Shown piece by piece: positions 25,262 to 34,468 of a DNA stretch of 36,535 bases. The notes below the pieces were generated by a model. It did no database searches. It had not been told where the DNA came from and saw nothing but the letters and a program-made list of their open reading frames with translations. The stretch covers positions 1 through 36,535 of the forward strand of contig CAJWXK010000004.1 in NCBI GenBank assembly GCA_913048995.1. Reading direction: 5' to 3'. A program made the position numbers and the translations under genes. This stretch comes from an uncultured Synechococcus sp. Its GTDB lineage: Bacteria; Cyanobacteriota; Cyanobacteriia; PCC-6307; Cyanobiaceae. Position 1 is the stretch's first letter. Each line of letters starts with the position of its first letter.

Positions 25262-27346
25262 TCAGGCGCTGAATGCTTTTCTCGCTGGAATCGGGTACGG
25301 AATGCGGCGGTGACGCATGCGCTTCCAAACCTGGACAAATCCGCGCACCAAGAGCTCAATCTCCGCAGGTCCAAGGCCACTGTCATCAAGCTGACCGTCA
25401 TGGCGGCGGGCGTGGATGATGCGGCGCACGCTGTCGCAGGCCTGTTCTTCACTTGTCTCAGGTGGCATCGAGCGCAGAGCCGCCTCGCAGCCGTCAGCCA
25501 ACATCAGTACCGCGCTCTCCTTCGATCGGGGTCGAGGTCCTCGGTAGCGGAAGGGCCGGTCGCTGGCATTGGGGTTTTGTTCCCGAGCCCTGTGCAGGAA
25601 ATACCCCATACGCAGTGTGCCCTGGTGTTCGGGGATGAAATCAGCGACCGGAGTGGGCAGACCGTAGCGACGAGCCATCTTGAGGCCCTCGTCGACGTGT
25701 GCTTGCAGGATTTCCGCGCTGCGCCAGGGATCATCGAGGTGGTCGTGGGGGTTGTCGCCGCTCTGGTTCTCGATGAACCACTGCGGTGCATGCAGCTTGC
25801 CCACATCGTGATACAGCGCGCCGGTACGAACGAGGTCAACATCACCGCCGATGGCACGGACCCCTTCCTCGGCCAGGCCGCAGATCATCAAAGTGTGTTC
25901 AAACGTGCCCGGTGCCTCCGATGAGAGTCGCCGCAGTAGCGGGCGCTGCAGATCACAGAGCTCCAGCAGACGCGAGCGGGTGATCATCCCGAAAATCTTT
26001 TCCACCATCGGCGACAGCAGCAGGCCGAGCAGCAGCAGACCCCCCATCAGCACGCCCTCACTCAGCAGCTCGCCTCCAACGGCTCCACCCATGATTTGAA
26101 TCAGGGCCGCCTCGACGAGAAGTGCAGCCACGGTGAGGAGCACGGCGCTCTGCAGGGTCTCGGCGCGCGAGCGCTGGCGGCCTGCAAGCAATACACCGAC
26201 CACAGCGACACCGGCAGCCACCAGAAGCCTTGCCGTGCCGATGTTGTTGAGCGGGATTGGCCACAGCAGGGTGGCGAGAGCCAGCCAGCTCAGGCCGCAG
26301 GCCGAACCCAGGCCTTCAGCGAGCAGCAGGCTTGGGGGAACCAGCACCGCCAGGGCACTGACTGAGACGCCAAACCAGAGCTTGCAGCCCTGCACTGCCG
26401 CCAGAGTGCCCAGCAACAGCAGCGCCTGCGGCACGTTGAGATCGTTCTTCCAGCGCCGGCAGATCATCAGCATCAGCGCTGAGCCAATGCTGGCCTCGAT
26501 CCAGCGCACTAGAAACAAGCCGGTTGCCGGGCTGCGGCTGATTAGTCCAAAACTATCGAGAACGTCATAGGCCCGTTGGCTGATGACCTCTCCTTTGACG
26601 GTGATGACCTCTCCAGCCTGAACGGGGATCTTGGGCACACCGTTCTGCTGAATCAGGTCGTTGAGCAACAGCTGGGTTAGGCCGTTGTCGGTCCGCAGGT
26701 TGGTGCTGCCTTGAAGCGAGCGTGTGATCAATTTGGCCCCAAGCTTGCGCCCTGGCTCAGGAATGTCATCGAGCTGCAGCCAGGCGGCTTCCTGTAACTG
26801 ACCTTCCGCCAGGGTGCTGACGACCCCCTGGGCCAGCATGCGGTTCTGGGCCTGCTCGACGGAGTCCGGCCACTGCTGCTCACCCTGTTCGGTGAGGGTG
26901 TTGATGAAGGCTTCTTCCTCAGGGGTCAGGCTGATGGGCCGTAGGCGTGCCCCACCAGCGTCGCTACTGGTGATCAGTTCATTCAGCAGCCGTTTGAGGC
27001 GTTGCTGCAGCTGACGGGTGGCCTCCTTATCAGTGATCTGCACCTGGATGCGAGGGCCGAGCTGGGAGCGGCGCTGAGCAAGGGCCTCGGTATCCACCAC
27101 CGAAGCGTCCTGGGGTGCGCGGATTTCAAACGGTGCAGGAATACCCGGCCGCAGCGAGGGCTGAACCAGCCAGGGCCAGGCCGAGATCACGCCAACCCCG
27201 AAGCAGGCGAGTAGGACCAGCAGGCCGTCCCGGGCGTTCCAGCGCACGCTCAAGCGTCGGGGTTGCTCATGGCGCAGCCAGTGGCGCCAGCGCCGCTGTA
27301 GCCGCCGCCTGATGTTCCGTTGCCAGCGGTGGAAGACGGAAAGCAA
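25262..27346 (-). CDS. 7TM-HD family membrane phosphohydrolase (PgpH/YqfF-like)
   Basis: About 694 residues. A basic N-terminus, one helix ([20 protein letters not shown]), an extracytoplasmic 7TMR-HDED domain (about 200 residues), seven membrane helices and a C-terminal HD domain with [16 protein letters not shown] and the segment [19 protein letters not shown]. In Listeria and others PgpH hydrolyses cyclic di-AMP; cyanobacteria use this nucleotide for osmotic and night-time control, so a c-di-AMP phosphodiesterase is the best guess. The start is uncertain: GTG at 27418 would overlap folD, while TTG at 27346 leaves a 43-bp divergent gap and is preferred. Confidence 0.9.
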   Translation of the reverse strand: MLSVFHRWQRNIRRRLQRRWRHWLRHEQPRRLSVRWNARDGLLVLLACFGVGVISAWPWLVQPSLRPGIPAPFEIRAPQDASVVDTEALAQRRSQLGPRIQVQITDKEATRQLQQRLKRLLNELITSSDAGGARLRPISLTPEEEAFINTLTEQGEQQWPDSVEQAQNRMLAQGVVSTLAEGQLQEAAWLQLDDIPEPGRKLGAKLITRSLQGSTNLRTDNGLTQLLLNDLIQQNGVPKIPVQAGEVITVKGEVISQRAYDVLDSFGLISRSPATGLFLVRWIEASIGSALMLMICRRWKNDLNVPQALLLLGTLAAVQGCKLWFGVSVSALAVLVPPSLLLAEGLGSACGLSWLALATLLWPIPLNNIGTARLLVAAGVAVVGVLLAGRQRSRAETLQSAVLLTVAALLVEAALIQIMGGAVGGELLSEGVLMGGLLLLGLLLSPMVEKIFGMITRSRLLELCDLQRPLLRRLSSEAPGTFEHTLMICGLAEEGVRAIGGDVDLVRTGALYHDVGKLHAPQWFIENQSGDNPHDHLDDPWRSAEILQAHVDEGLKMARRYGLPTPVADFIPEHQGTLRMGYFLHRAREQNPNASDRPFRYRGPRPRSKESAVLMLADGCEAALRSMPPETSEEQACDSVRRIIHARRHDGQLDDSGLGPAEIELLVRGFVQVWKRMRHRRIPYPIPARKAFSA

Positions 27347-27389
27347 GCGCAGGTCTGAGGTCAGACTGACGCTAGCTCCCGAATCCTTG

Positions 27390-28268
27390 ATGCCTGCCCA
27401 GCGTCTCGATGGCCGCACCCTTGCCGCTCGGCTTGAGGGTCTGCTGGCCCAGGCGATCCGCGATGGCCTGCCCCTGGCTGGCAGACCCCCAGGTTTGGCG
27501 GTGCTCCGGGTGGGGGATGATCCGGCCAGTGGTGTCTACGTAGCGAATAAGGAAAAGGCCTGCTCCAGAGTTGGATTGGCCAGCCATGGAGCCCATCTCA
27601 GCGGGGACACTCCGCAGCAGGAGCTGGAGACCGCCTTGCAGCGACTCAATGACAACTCTGCTGTCGACGGCATCCTGGTGCAGCTGCCGGTGCCAGATGG
27701 CATCGATGACCAGGCCCTGTTGCAAGTGCTTGATCCAGACAAGGATGCTGACGGTCTTCATCCGCTGAACCTGGGGCGGTTGGTGCGCTCCGAACCAGGC
27801 CCGCGAAGTTGTACGCCAGCCGGCGTTATGGCTCTGCTTCGGGAAGCGCAGGTGGATCTCAGCGGTTCCCGCGCTGTGGTGATTGGCCGCAGCACCCTGG
27901 TGGGGCAGCCGATGGCGCTGATGCTGCAAAAAGCTGATGCCACCGTCACCGTGGCCCACTCCCGCACCCGTGATCTGGCTGCTTTGACGCGGCAAGCAGA
28001 TGTGTTGGTGGTAGCGGCGGGTCGGCCCGGACTGATCGGTGCCGAGCACGTCAGTCCCGGTGCTGTGGTCGTCGATGTCGGCATTCATCGCAAGCCCGAG
28101 GGAGGTCTCTGTGGTGATGTGCGATCGGCCGAGGTGTCGGAGATTGCTGCAGCGCTGACCCCTGTACCAGGAGGGGTCGGCCCCATGACGGTGACGATGC
28201 TGCTGGTGAACGCCGTTCGGGCCTGGACGCGCCGCTACGGGTTGCCGGATCCCTGCCCTGGACTCTGA
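27390..28268 (+). CDS. folD: Methylenetetrahydrofolate dehydrogenase/cyclohydrolase FolD
   Basis: A 292-residue bifunctional enzyme interconverting 5,10-methylene-, methenyl- and 10-formyl-THF. Catalytic Tyr50 and Lys54 are in [16 protein letters not shown]. The family segments [39 protein letters not shown] and [15 protein letters not shown] (cofactor binding) are all intact, as is the C-terminal [16 protein letters not shown] signature. ATG at 27390 was chosen; the frame extends upstream to 27312 but has no family similarity there. Divergent from the HD-protein gene and followed after 50 bp by an 82-residue ORF. Confidence 0.97.
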   Translation: MPAQRLDGRTLAARLEGLLAQAIRDGLPLAGRPPGLAVLRVGDDPASGVYVANKEKACSRVGLASHGAHLSGDTPQQELETALQRLNDNSAVDGILVQLPVPDGIDDQALLQVLDPDKDADGLHPLNLGRLVRSEPGPRSCTPAGVMALLREAQVDLSGSRAVVIGRSTLVGQPMALMLQKADATVTVAHSRTRDLAALTRQADVLVVAAGRPGLIGAEHVSPGAVVVDVGIHRKPEGGLCGDVRSAEVSEIAAALTPVPGGVGPMTVTMLLVNAVRAWTRRYGLPDPCPGL

Positions 28269-28318
28269 CTGGCGGCCTGGCCCCTTAGGGAGTTAAGGTT
28301 TTCTTTAGCTTCCGTCCT

Positions 28319-28567
28319 GTGGGTTTCTTCGTGGCCTTCACGCTGCCGACACCCGATGGTTTGCCCTCCCAGGAGCAGCTGCGGGCCATGAGCGGCCTTG
28401 ATCTGCTCCACACCCTTGAGTCTTGTCACGGGGAGTTGGCCTGGTCTCGGCCTGAAGTCAATGAATTTGCTGCCACCACCTTGGTGGTGGAGTTGCCCCA
28501 GGCGCTGCTCGCGTTGTTGCAACAGGTGATCGGCCGGCCGCCGTTGGGAGAGAATCCCCCCACCTGA
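28319..28567 (+). CDS. Small protein of unknown function (82 aa)
   Basis: The frame starts at GTG (a second GTG lies four codons later) and encodes a soluble, weakly acidic protein, beginning [20 protein letters not shown]. The middle helix [20 protein letters not shown] and a later [17 protein letters not shown] suggest a small helical domain. No family recognised. It sits between folD and crtE on the same strand, with a 7-bp gap to crtE, which argues for a real gene cotranscribed with crtE. Confidence 0.6.
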   Translation: MGFFVAFTLPTPDGLPSQEQLRAMSGLDLLHTLESCHGELAWSRPEVNEFAATTLVVELPQALLALLQQVIGRPPLGENPPT

Positions 28568-28574
28568 GGCGTTG

Positions 28575-29486
28575 ATGCCTGCCATGACAGCTGTGGTCGC
28601 GAGCGGCTTCGACTTCTCTGAATATCTTGAGGCTGGTCGCCGCAAGGTGGAGGAAGCCCTCGATGGGTCCCTGGGACCGGAGCGCCCCGAATCGTTGAGG
28701 GAGGCCATGCGTTACTCCCTGTTAGCTGGTGGCAAGCGGTTGCGCCCCATTCTTTGTCTTGCCAGCTGCGAGCTCGCTGGTGGGGATGTCGCTCTAGCGA
28801 TGCCCACGGCAACGGCGCTGGAGATGATCCACACCATGTCCCTCATCCATGACGATCTGCCGGCCATGGATGACGATGACCTGCGCCGGGGTAGGCCCAC
28901 CAATCACAAGGTTTTTGGCGAAGCCACCGCGATCCTGGCCGGTGATGCCCTGCTCACTCGGGCCTTTGAGATGGTGGCCCTACGCAGCCCAGGGGTACCT
29001 GCCGAGCGGTTGCTCAAGGTGATTGGTGAGCTCTCTTTGGCGGCTGGTGCTCCTGGTTTGGTGGGCGGTCAAATCGTTGATCTCGCCAGCGAGGGAGTGG
29101 AGGTGGACCTCGACACCCTCGAATACATCCATTTGCATAAGACTGGCGCCCTGCTGCAGGCGTCGGTGCTCACCGGTGCACTGATCGCAGGCGCCGATGA
29201 GGAACTGATCGAAGCGTTGCGTACCTATTCCCGCGCCATCGGGCTCGCCTTCCAGATCATTGATGACATCCTTGATGTCACCGCCAGCAGTGAAGTGCTT
29301 GGCAAAACCGCGGGGAAGGATCTCACCGCCGATAAGACCACCTACCCCAAGCTGCTTGGACTGGAGGAATCCAAGGCCCGTGCTGACGTCCTCGTGAAGC
29401 AGGCCTGCGAGGTGCTCAGTCCCTGGGCTGAGAAGGCTCAGCCGCTGCTGGCCCTGGCCAGCTACATCACCTCTCGCGATCGATGA
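28575..29486 (+). CDS. crtE: Geranylgeranyl diphosphate synthase
   Basis: A 303-residue all-helical trans-prenyltransferase that builds GGPP from IPP and DMAPP/FPP for carotenoids, chlorophyll phytyl chains and quinones. The first Asp-rich motif is [14 protein letters not shown] (about residues 93-106) and the second is DDILD in [14 protein letters not shown]. The chain-length region [14 protein letters not shown] lacks bulky aromatics just before the first motif, as in GGPP synthases. Starts possible are ATG 28575 (used) and ATG 28584. It is coupled to the downstream PAP2 gene by an ATGA overlap, and functionally linked to crtL at 18.9 kb. Confidence 0.96.
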   Translation: MPAMTAVVASGFDFSEYLEAGRRKVEEALDGSLGPERPESLREAMRYSLLAGGKRLRPILCLASCELAGGDVALAMPTATALEMIHTMSLIHDDLPAMDDDDLRRGRPTNHKVFGEATAILAGDALLTRAFEMVALRSPGVPAERLLKVIGELSLAAGAPGLVGGQIVDLASEGVEVDLDTLEYIHLHKTGALLQASVLTGALIAGADEELIEALRTYSRAIGLAFQIIDDILDVTASSEVLGKTAGKDLTADKTTYPKLLGLEESKARADVLVKQACEVLSPWAEKAQPLLALASYITSRDR

Positions 29487-29971
29487 GCCATCTTCTGTTG
29501 ACGTTCTTCAACAACGGTGTTCTCGCCTGGGGCCTGGCGGCCTGTGGCCTGGCTCAGCTCTCCAAGCTGTTCATCGAGCTTCTGGTGCATCGCCGTTGGC
29601 GTCCTGCAGTGCTGATTGAGACAGGCGGGATGCCTTCTTCTCATTCGGCTCTGGTGAGTGGCACGGCTGCGGCCATCGGTTTTGAGCAGGGCCTTGACTC
29701 CTCCCTTTTTGCTTTGGCATCCACAATTGCCTTTGTGGTGATGTACGACGCCAGCGGCGTGCGTCGCGCTGCCGGACGCACCGCTGAACGGGTCAACACC
29801 CTGCCCGGGGCTGAAGCTCTGCCTCCGCTTAAGACCACCCTGGGCCATAGTCGCGTTGAGGTTTTGGTGGGCAGCTTGATGGGACCTTTGATTGCCCTGT
29901 GCGGGGAGGCCTGGGTGGGTACCCCCGTGATGCTGGCCCAACACCTCGGCTGGATCAGCGGGGTGGGCTGA
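29483..29971 (+). CDS. Divergent PAP2-family membrane protein (DUF212)
   Basis: A 162-residue protein with about four hydrophobic segments and the divergent-PAP2 phosphatase-like core [13 protein letters not shown] (about residues 48-60), plus [19 protein letters not shown] and [14 protein letters not shown]. The family is widespread in cyanobacteria and plants; acid-phosphatase-like activity on lipid or prenyl diphosphates is possible but unproven. Its ATG overlaps the crtE stop by four bases. That makes a prenyl-diphosphate role tempting, but this is inference from position only. Confidence 0.9.
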   Translation: MSHLLLTFFNNGVLAWGLAACGLAQLSKLFIELLVHRRWRPAVLIETGGMPSSHSALVSGTAAAIGFEQGLDSSLFALASTIAFVVMYDASGVRRAAGRTAERVNTLPGAEALPPLKTTLGHSRVEVLVGSLMGPLIALCGEAWVGTPVMLAQHLGWISGVG

Positions 29972-29972
29972 G

Positions 29973-31403
29973 CTGACTGAATCTGCGAACCCGCAACTGA
30001 CGACAGCCCAGTCAGAAGCCCTCGACGCTTTCCAGGCCTGGCTGGGCGGGGATGGTCAAGGCTGTCCCTTTGTGCTCAGTGGCTTTGCTGGCACGGGCAA
30101 AACCTTCCTCTCAGCCCGTTTTCTGCAGCTCGCTGATGCCGCTGGACTGTGTTGGACCGTTGCTGCCCCGACGCATAAGGCTGTCGGTGTGCTGCGCAGC
30201 CAGCTGGAGTCCCAGGGGCTTCGCCCTACTTGGTATCCCTCCACGATTCACCGTTTGCTGCGCCTCAAGCTGAGCCGCCAGGAGGATCAGGAGCACTGCG
30301 ATCCCACCGAGCAGACCGCTACGGCCCTGGAGCACCTCGGTTTGGTTCTGGTGGATGAGTCATCAATGGTCGACAGTCGCCTGTTGGAGATCACCCTGCA
30401 GTGCGCACATCACTACGGCACACGATTGGTCTTTGTGGGTGATCCAGCTCAGCTGCCGCCAGTCAGCGAGCCCACCAGCCCGGTGTTCGAGATGAAGCGG
30501 GCTGTGGCGATGCATCTTTCGGAAGTCGTGCGTCATGGCGGCCCGGTGCTGCGGCTGGCCACAGGGCTGCGCGAGGGCCAGCTGCCCAGCACCCAGCCGC
30601 CGCTGCTGCCTGCGGTGGATGACGAGAGTGGTCGTGTTGCAGTGGTGAGCCGCGAGGAGTGGATCGCCGAAGCTCAGCAGGCCCTGCGCCTCAGCAGCGA
30701 ACGTTTGGATCCTGATCAGGCGCGGATGCTCTGTTTCACGAACCGGACCCTTGATCGGCTTGTTCCCATTGCCCGCCGTGCCCTCCACGGCGAGATGGCA
30801 GATCAACTGCCGGTGCTGCCCGGTGAAGTGCTGATCACGCGCGCAGCGGTCATGGCCCCCGCCTGTCAGGAGGGGCTGGCCAATGGAGAAGATGCCGATC
30901 TGGTGCTGGGCTCAAATCGCGAGCTGTTAGTCCGTGATGTAGCTCCTGACCGGTGTGATTTGGCGGATCTGGGATTAGCGGAGGCACCGGTGATCGAAAC
31001 CCTCAAGGTGGAGGTGGAGGCCGGTGAGACCCAGCTGCAGCTGCGTCTTGCACCGGTGGCTGGCAGTGATGGACGCTCCCGTCTCGATGCTGCCCTGGCG
31101 GATCTGCGCAGTCGCGCCAAGGTTGCCCAGGGCAGTGAGCGGCGCATGCTCTGGCGCCAGTTCTTTCTGCTGCGCGATTCCTTCGCCAAGGTCGGACCCG
31201 CCGCGGTGCTGACGGTGCACCGCAGTCAGGGCAGCAGTTTTACGGATGTGTTTGTCGCTCCTGATGTGCATTGGCCTCAGGAGGAAGCAATCCGGCGGCA
31301 ACTCGTTTATGTGGCTGTCAGCCGGGCTCGTCGCCGAGTTTGGTTGGTGGGCCGAGATGGTGGGGCTTCGAGCCGCCAGAGCTGGCTGCAACAGCTCAGT
31401 TGA
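29973..31403 (+). CDS. ATP-dependent RecD-like/UvrD-family helicase, unusual start
   Basis: A superfamily 1 DNA helicase of about 476 residues if it starts near 29973. Seen: Walker A SGFAGTGKTFLSARF, motif Ia VAAPTHKAVGVL, Walker B LVLVDESSMVD, motif III FVGDPAQLPPV and C-terminal UvrD_C_2 motifs LTVHRSQGSSF and YVAVSRARRRVWLV. The family-like segment TTAQSEALDAFQAWL precedes Walker A, but the only ATG/GTG/TTG in frame is GTG at 30072, directly before Walker A, which would remove it. A CTG at 29973, two bases after the PAP2 stop, is the likeliest alternative. The 3' end overlaps the opposite gene by 8 bp. Confidence 0.88.
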   Translation: MTESANPQLTTAQSEALDAFQAWLGGDGQGCPFVLSGFAGTGKTFLSARFLQLADAAGLCWTVAAPTHKAVGVLRSQLESQGLRPTWYPSTIHRLLRLKLSRQEDQEHCDPTEQTATALEHLGLVLVDESSMVDSRLLEITLQCAHHYGTRLVFVGDPAQLPPVSEPTSPVFEMKRAVAMHLSEVVRHGGPVLRLATGLREGQLPSTQPPLLPAVDDESGRVAVVSREEWIAEAQQALRLSSERLDPDQARMLCFTNRTLDRLVPIARRALHGEMADQLPVLPGEVLITRAAVMAPACQEGLANGEDADLVLGSNRELLVRDVAPDRCDLADLGLAEAPVIETLKVEVEAGETQLQLRLAPVAGSDGRSRLDAALADLRSRAKVAQGSERRMLWRQFFLLRDSFAKVGPAAVLTVHRSQGSSFTDVFVAPDVHWPQEEAIRRQLVYVAVSRARRRVWLVGRDGGASSRQSWLQQLS

Positions 31404-32097
31404 TCGCTGTGAAGCCGTCCAGGCCGCTCCAGCCCGACCAGCCCAGATACAGGGCCAGTGCCAGGCTGAGCAGACCCAGAATCAGGCTGCTGTGCGCTTC
31501 GATGAAGCTCTTGCCAGCCTGCAGCCATGGCTGAACCAGCTGGCGATTGATCAGCAACAGCACGATCGGCAGCAGCAACAGGCTGCTGCTGATCAAGCTG
31601 AAGTAAGCAATCAGGCCTATTTCGGTGAGTTGTTGGTGGTGTCCCCCCTGCACCAACGAGGCCCCTTTGGCCAGCAGAAAGAGGTTGTCGGGGCTGAGCA
31701 ACAACGTTGCTGGGGCCACCAACATCATTAGGGCCAGGGGCAGCTGGCTCACCTTGGCCAGCTTGGTGATCCAGCTGTTTTGCAGGTCTTCATAGCCCTT
31801 GGGCTTGGGGTCGAGCTCTCGGATGCCAAGGGCCAGCAACGCCCCGGCCGCAAAAAGGTCAAGTCCCACCTGGTGGATGCCGCCTTTTTCCATGGAGAGG
31901 GTCAAGCTTTTGCCCACGGTCACGAGCAGCGCGATGGCTGCTGTGTTGGTGAGGAACCAGGCCGTGCTGAACAGGCTTGATTTCAACAATGGTGCTGTGC
32001 CAAGCAGCAGCAGCAGCACCAGGGCGATGTCGAGTGGGCTCAGGGCCACCGCTAAACCGCATGCGGTCAGCTCGGTGAGCGTGCGCGTCAGCGGCAT
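31396..32097 (-). CDS. GAP-family (LysE-like) membrane protein
   Basis: A 233-residue integral membrane protein with about six helices, starting MPLTRTLTELTACGLAVALS. The N-terminal ALSPLDIALVLLLLLG (a Pro-containing first helix ending in a small-residue cluster), the central PLALMMLVAPATLLLSPDNL and the C-terminal ILGLLSLALALYLGWSGWSG resemble the GAP/Sap family of LysE-superfamily transporters. Substrate unknown. It overlaps the upstream histidine phosphatase gene by 10 bp and the convergent helicase gene by 8 bp. It is the last gene of the zwf-opcA-cobB-acyP-phosphatase series. Confidence 0.72.
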   Translation of the reverse strand: MPLTRTLTELTACGLAVALSPLDIALVLLLLLGTAPLLKSSLFSTAWFLTNTAAIALLVTVGKSLTLSMEKGGIHQVGLDLFAAGALLALGIRELDPKPKGYEDLQNSWITKLAKVSQLPLALMMLVAPATLLLSPDNLFLLAKGASLVQGGHHQQLTEIGLIAYFSLISSSLLLLPIVLLLINRQLVQPWLQAGKSFIEAHSSLILGLLSLALALYLGWSGWSGLDGFTAIN

Positions 32098-32666
32098 GGT
32101 GCGTTCCAGCGTTTCAAGGCCCGATTTTCGCGCTCAAAACCCAGCACGCTGGTCGTTGCTGTCCCCAAAATTAGATGCTTGCCCCCGACGGCTCCGAGTC
32201 CGATCCAGGTCCCAGCCAAGCTGCGCAGGATATGGCCGTGGGCGAATAGGGCAACATCACCATCGACGGCCATCACCTGATCGATCACGGCCTTGCAGCG
32301 GCGAGTGACCGCGGCAGCGTCCTCTCCCTGCGGGCAACCATGGCTCCACAGCGACCATTCAGGAAGCGTTTGACGGATCTCTGCTGTGGTGATGCCTTCA
32401 TAAGTGCCGTAGTCCCATTCCTTGAGGCCTTCCAGGACCTCGGCTTGACCTGCCAGGCCGGCGAGCTCACAGGTTCGGCGTGCCCGTTGGAGGGGGCTGG
32501 TCCAGACCTGGGCGAACCGCTCTGCGGCTAGCAATGGTTCCAGGGCTTTGGCCTCCTCCTCCCCCTCAGGAAGCAGGGGGATGTCGCTGCTGCCAGTGTG
32601 GCGGCCGTTTTGGCTCCATTCAGTGGCGCCATGGCGCAGCAGCCAGATCGATTGGTTGGAGGTCAT
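32088..32666 (-). CDS. Histidine phosphatase family protein (phosphoglycerate-mutase-like)
   Basis: A 192-residue cytosolic phosphatase with the RHG nucleophile motif at residues 11-13 (LLRHGATEWSQNGRHTG), the segment VWTSPLQRARRTCEL, the acid/base region KEWDYGTYEGITT and the second catalytic His in LFAHGHILRSLAG. This is the branch-1 histidine phosphatase fold; substrates range from sugar phosphates to cobalamin precursors (CobC). The nearby CobB gene makes an alpha-ribazole phosphatase role possible, but nothing in the sequence is specific. ATG start; 32 bp after the acylphosphatase gene. Confidence 0.93.
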   Translation of the reverse strand: MTSNQSIWLLRHGATEWSQNGRHTGSSDIPLLPEGEEEAKALEPLLAAERFAQVWTSPLQRARRTCELAGLAGQAEVLEGLKEWDYGTYEGITTAEIRQTLPEWSLWSHGCPQGEDAAAVTRRCKAVIDQVMAVDGDVALFAHGHILRSLAGTWIGLGAVGGKHLILGTATTSVLGFERENRALKRWNAPCR

Positions 32667-32698
32667 GACCCAGCGTGCTGAGAGCTTGCAGCTGAACG

Positions 32699-33049
32699 CT
32701 ATGGAGCCTGGTTTGATCTGGGGTTAAAGGCGCCGTCACCACCCCGCAGATCAGGCCTGACCTCAAACCAGTCAGCACCGGTGGGCGGGATGCGGCTGGC
32801 AAGAACTGAGGCGACCCGCGCCTCTGAAGGACCGCTTTCGCACCAGACGCGCAGGGCGATCAGCTGTTGCTCAGTGCCTTCCGCCTGCACCTCAACGCAG
32901 CCATCGCTGCAATTGCGCACCCAGCCTGAGAGGCCTAGTTCACTGGCCCGACGGTTGCAGGCGGCCCGGTAACCGACGCCTTGAACGTGACCTCGGATCA
33001 GATAGCGCCAGCGCTCGCGGCTACTCAAGCCGAGATCTGTGGAGCGCAT
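32699..33049 (-). CDS. Acylphosphatase
   Basis: A 116-residue small alpha/beta enzyme that hydrolyses acyl-phosphates. The catalytic Arg28 lies in GHVQGVGYRAAC and the catalytic Asn46 in GLSGWVRNCSDG, followed by VEVQAEGTEQQL, the standard pattern. ATG at 33049 gives MRSTDLGLSSRERWRYLIRG; the frame is open further upstream to 33181, but that part lies inside cobB. It follows cobB by 14 bp. Length is slightly above the ~90-residue norm because of short N- and C-terminal tails. Confidence 0.93.
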   Translation of the reverse strand: MRSTDLGLSSRERWRYLIRGHVQGVGYRAACNRRASELGLSGWVRNCSDGCVEVQAEGTEQQLIALRVWCESGPSEARVASVLASRIPPTGADWFEVRPDLRGGDGAFNPRSNQAP

Positions 33050-33063
33050 CCTGTCGCCGCGGC

Positions 33064-34455
33064 TCAGATTGAGGTCGTTGAAGCCGCCGTTGCGGCGGCG
33101 TGCCCAAACCGCTGGGCTATCGAAGGGCATCCACCCCACTGGAGGTGAAGCCAGCTTGCGTGGATTGCGGCGTTGGACCATCCCTCCACCCTAGACCTCA
33201 CCCCCCATCCCTCCAGGTGCCAGAGGGGCTCGGCCAAGGTACGGTCCGCTTCCTCAACCAGTTCCAGCTGCCAGCGGTGGAATTCATGGCCTCGCAACTT
33301 CTCTCCTTGGCGAACGACGAGCCCATCGCTGCGGGTCGTGGCCGTGCGGTAGCCCAGGCTTAACGCCCCTTTTCTGGCATTGAGCGGCAACAGAGCCGCC
33401 ATGGCATGGGACTGTCCGTCGCGGTCCACCAGGTTCCGCCCCAACAAGAGCAGACCACCACATTCGGCATAGATCGGTCGCCTGGCCTGTCCATGGGCTG
33501 CCAAGGATCCCAGGCTGCGACGGCAGCGGCTGAGTTCAGCGGCATGGAGCTCGGGGTAGCCCCCTGGCAGCACCACCGCTGCGGTGTTCTCAGGCAGTGG
33601 CTCATCTCTCAGTGGTGCCCACCACTGCACCTGGCAGCCAAGGCGTTGGAGGGATTCAGGCAGTTCTGGGTAGCAGAAATGGAAGGCCTGATCGCGCGCG
33701 ATGGCCACCACCGGCTCTTGTGGCGGGATGAGTGGGCGAAGCTCTTCGAGTGGATTGACCGCGTTTTGCCCTGCGCTGTTGCCTGAGTGCAGCAGTGGCA
33801 TCAGTTGCTCGAGCTCCAGCCACTGCGGTGCCAGGTCAGCTAGCTGCTCAAGACGTTCATTCCAGTCCGGTAGCTCCTGGGGAGGGATTAAACCCAGATG
33901 CCGGCTCGGCAGCTCCAGGGCCGGATGGCGTGGCAGTACCCCCAGCAGTGGCATGCCGATGCCCTCCAGGCTCTCGCGCAGCAGCTGTTGGTGCCGATCG
34001 GTGGAGACGCCATTGAGTACCACGCCGGCTAGCTGGAGCTCGCTGTCATGGTCGCGAAAACCTCGCACCAGAGCAGCCAGGGAGCCGGCCTGGCGGCTGG
34101 CTTCCACAACCAGCAGCACGGGTAATTGCAGGGTCTTGGCTACAGCAGCGCTGCTGCCCTTTGAACTGGGTCCGAGCCCGTCAAAAAGACCCATCACCCC
34201 TTCCACCAGGGCAAGCGGTTGCTGTCGGCTCCACCAGTGGTAGCTGCGCTGCACCCACTGCTCATCGCAGAGCAGTAGATCAAGGTTGCGGCATGGGCGT
34301 CCACTGGCACGGCCCAGAAGCTGGGGGTCCAGGTAGTCCGGACCGACCTTGAAGCTCTGAAGACCCTGACCGCGCTTGCGAGCCACCGCCGCCAAGAGCA
34401 GGGATACCAGGGTCTTGCCGCTGCCGCTGCACGGGGCTGCGATCAGAAGGGTCAA
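33064..34455 (-). CDS. cobB: Cobyrinate a,c-diamide synthase (CobB/CbiA)
   Basis: A 463-residue enzyme amidating cobyrinate at positions a and c in cobalamin (here probably pseudocobalamin) synthesis, using glutamine and ATP. The N-terminal dethiobiotin-synthetase-like ATPase has the P-loop APCSGSGKT at residues 7-15 and the segment FKVGPDYLDP. The C-terminal GATase has VVLPGGYPELHAAEL and the nucleophile Cys in YAECGGLLLLG. No ATG is near; TTG at 34455, 13 bp after opcA, is directly before the conserved strand. The zwf-opcA-cobB order is, as I recall, common in marine picocyanobacteria. Confidence 0.95.
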   Translation of the reverse strand: MTLLIAAPCSGSGKTLVSLLLAAVARKRGQGLQSFKVGPDYLDPQLLGRASGRPCRNLDLLLCDEQWVQRSYHWWSRQQPLALVEGVMGLFDGLGPSSKGSSAAVAKTLQLPVLLVVEASRQAGSLAALVRGFRDHDSELQLAGVVLNGVSTDRHQQLLRESLEGIGMPLLGVLPRHPALELPSRHLGLIPPQELPDWNERLEQLADLAPQWLELEQLMPLLHSGNSAGQNAVNPLEELRPLIPPQEPVVAIARDQAFHFCYPELPESLQRLGCQVQWWAPLRDEPLPENTAAVVLPGGYPELHAAELSRCRRSLGSLAAHGQARRPIYAECGGLLLLGRNLVDRDGQSHAMAALLPLNARKGALSLGYRTATTRSDGLVVRQGEKLRGHEFHRWQLELVEEADRTLAEPLWHLEGWGVRSRVEGWSNAAIHASWLHLQWGGCPSIAQRFGHAAATAASTTSI

Positions 34456-34468
34456 TTCAGCCGACTCG

